DNA from: an uncultured Chromatiaceae bacterium
GTDB taxonomy: Bacteria; Pseudomonadota; Gammaproteobacteria; Enterobacterales; Alteromonadaceae
Direction of reading: 5' to 3'
DNA length: 5,690 nucleotides
Assembly (NCBI GenBank): GCA_946482615.1
Contig: CAMLSF010000214.1
Location: 1-5,690, forward strand
Shown: positions 5,354-5,690 of the stretch, piece after piece
Layout of the letters: every line of letters begins with the position of its first letter
Position numbering within the stretch: the stretch's first letter is position 1
Position numbers and translations under genes: made by a program
The notes under the pieces: model-generated
The model's database searches: none
What the model was told of the DNA's origin: nothing
Seen by the model: only the letters and a program-made list of their open reading frames with translations

Positions 5354-5690
5354 TTTCATCTCCTGTTTTTACCTTTTGCTGCTCTGAATGAGCTTCAGGC
5401 ATGGTATGCCCGGAGTGATCCATAGGCATCGAATGCCTGGAATGGTCCATAACTTCGGAATGTTTGGAGTGATCCATAGGCATCGAATGCTTGGAATGAT
5501 CCATAGCTTCGGAATGTTTGGAATGGTCCATAGGCATCGGATGTTTGGAATGGTCCATAGGCATCGGATGTTTGGAGTGGTCCATAGCTTCGGAATGCTT
5601 TGAGTGATCCATCGGCATCGAATGATTGGAATGGTCCATGCCCTGATGGCCACCGGCTTCACTGGCGTAATATTGCCAGCCACCCAATTC
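5337..5690 (-). CDS. Met/His-rich repeat protein, putative periplasmic copper binder, 5' end cut
   Basis: The frame is open from the right edge to a TAA at 5339-5337, giving 117 visible residues. A TTG at 5687 is the only start-like codon before the repeats, and the frame stays open upstream of it, so the true start and any signal peptide probably lie beyond the window. After ELGGWQYYASEAGGHQG come nine tandem 9-residue units of the form MDHSxH followed by SMP, SEA or variants, then a degenerate unit (EAHSEQQKV), an acidic stretch and a terminal HHH. The units supply about 18 His and 15 Met, suited to bind Cu(I) and Cu(II); similar MDHS repeats occur in copper-resistance proteins such as CopB. 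The stop overlaps the TolC-like gene by 17 nt, indicating coupling. I do not recognise the non-repeat part, so no family is assigned. A copper sponge or chaperone role is inferred from composition and neighbours. Confidence 0.75.
   Translation of the reverse strand, partial: ELGGWQYYASEAGGHQGMDHSNHSMPMDHSKHSEAMDHSKHPMPMDHSKHPMPMDHSKHSEAMDHSKHSMPMDHSKHSEVMDHSRHSMPMDHSGHTMPEAHSEQQKVKTGDENEHHH
5360..5364 (-). promoter_or_regulatory. Ribosome binding site deciding the TolC-like start
   Basis: AGGAG on the minus strand directly touches ATG 5359 (no spacer) but lies 6 nt before ATG 5353. The inner ATG is therefore the likely start, which removes two residues and leaves a compact lipoprotein signal. 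The site lies inside the coding sequence of the upstream His/Met-rich gene. Confidence 0.7.
5397..5639 (-). repeat. In-frame 27-bp minisatellite, nine units
   Basis: Nine head-to-tail 27-bp units, 243 bp in all, encode the MDHSxH motifs. Two unit types, one ending SMP/PMP/TMP and one ending SEA/SEV, are interspersed in the order SMP, SEA, PMP, PMP, SEA, SMP, SEV, SMP, TMP. The two adjacent PMP units are nearly identical in DNA (one base apart), suggesting recent duplication. Because 27 is a multiple of 3, unit gain or loss keeps the frame. Confidence 0.95.

Noticed and set aside
5388..5603. Plus-strand ORF of 71 codons across the repeat region
   Set aside because: A 27-bp repeat keeps several frames open at once; this is the antisense of the His/Met-rich gene and has no independent support.
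5397..5639. Repeats resembling a CRISPR array
   Set aside because: Units are 27 bp directly adjoining with no unique spacers, and they encode a regular MDHSxH protein in the frame upstream of the TolC-like gene.
5337..5687. Full-length gene starting at TTG 5687
   Set aside because: The frame remains open to the window edge, no ribosome site can be judged, and an envelope protein would need a signal peptide that is not visible, so it is treated as partial.

Overview
The window looks like a chromosomal segment of a Gram-negative gammaproteobacterium. The evidence is a CueR-type MerR regulator, a lipobox-bearing outer-membrane TolC-family protein, a Tat-exported periplasmic oxidase, and a secreted subtilisin-like protease with a PPC tail of the kind common in Alteromonadales-like and Rheinheimera-like bacteria. 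The genus is a guess from general style, not from any search. Base composition is moderate, with an AT-rich gap in the middle.

Layout. (1) 1-333, plus strand: the C-terminal 110 residues of a CueR-like copper-sensing regulator, cut by the left edge. (2) 349-379: a hairpin whose T-tract lies on the minus strand, so it terminates the next gene. (3) 398-2173, minus strand: a complete secreted S8 serine protease (signal peptide, I9-like propeptide, catalytic domain, Gly-rich linker, PPC domain). A possible 10-codon leader ORF lies just upstream of its start. (4) 2174-2566: an AT-rich intergenic region with a weak promoter candidate for the protease, a 12-bp direct repeat, an AT-rich inverted repeat, and a strong hairpin just past the stop of the next gene. 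(5) 2567-5690, minus strand: a tightly packed copper-handling operon read right to left. It encodes a His/Met-rich repeat protein (start outside the window), a TolC-family outer-membrane lipoprotein overlapping it by 17 nt, and a Tat-exported two-domain multicopper oxidase 12 nt further on.

Working together (inference). The operon looks like an envelope copper-defence module. The Met/His repeat protein would bind Cu ions, the multicopper oxidase would oxidise Cu(I) to Cu(II) in the periplasm, and the TolC-like lipoprotein would give an exit through the outer membrane. No inner-membrane pump or periplasmic adaptor gene lies in the window; either could lie beyond position 5690. The CueR fragment fits a copper locus, but the protease gene separates it from the operon and no CueR-type operator was seen here. 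The protease shows no obvious functional link to copper.

The most noteworthy points are the 27-bp in-frame minisatellite encoding nine MDHSxH units, the two-domain architecture of the oxidase with a long Met-rich C-terminal extension, and the Shine-Dalgarno geometry that moves the starts of two genes inward.
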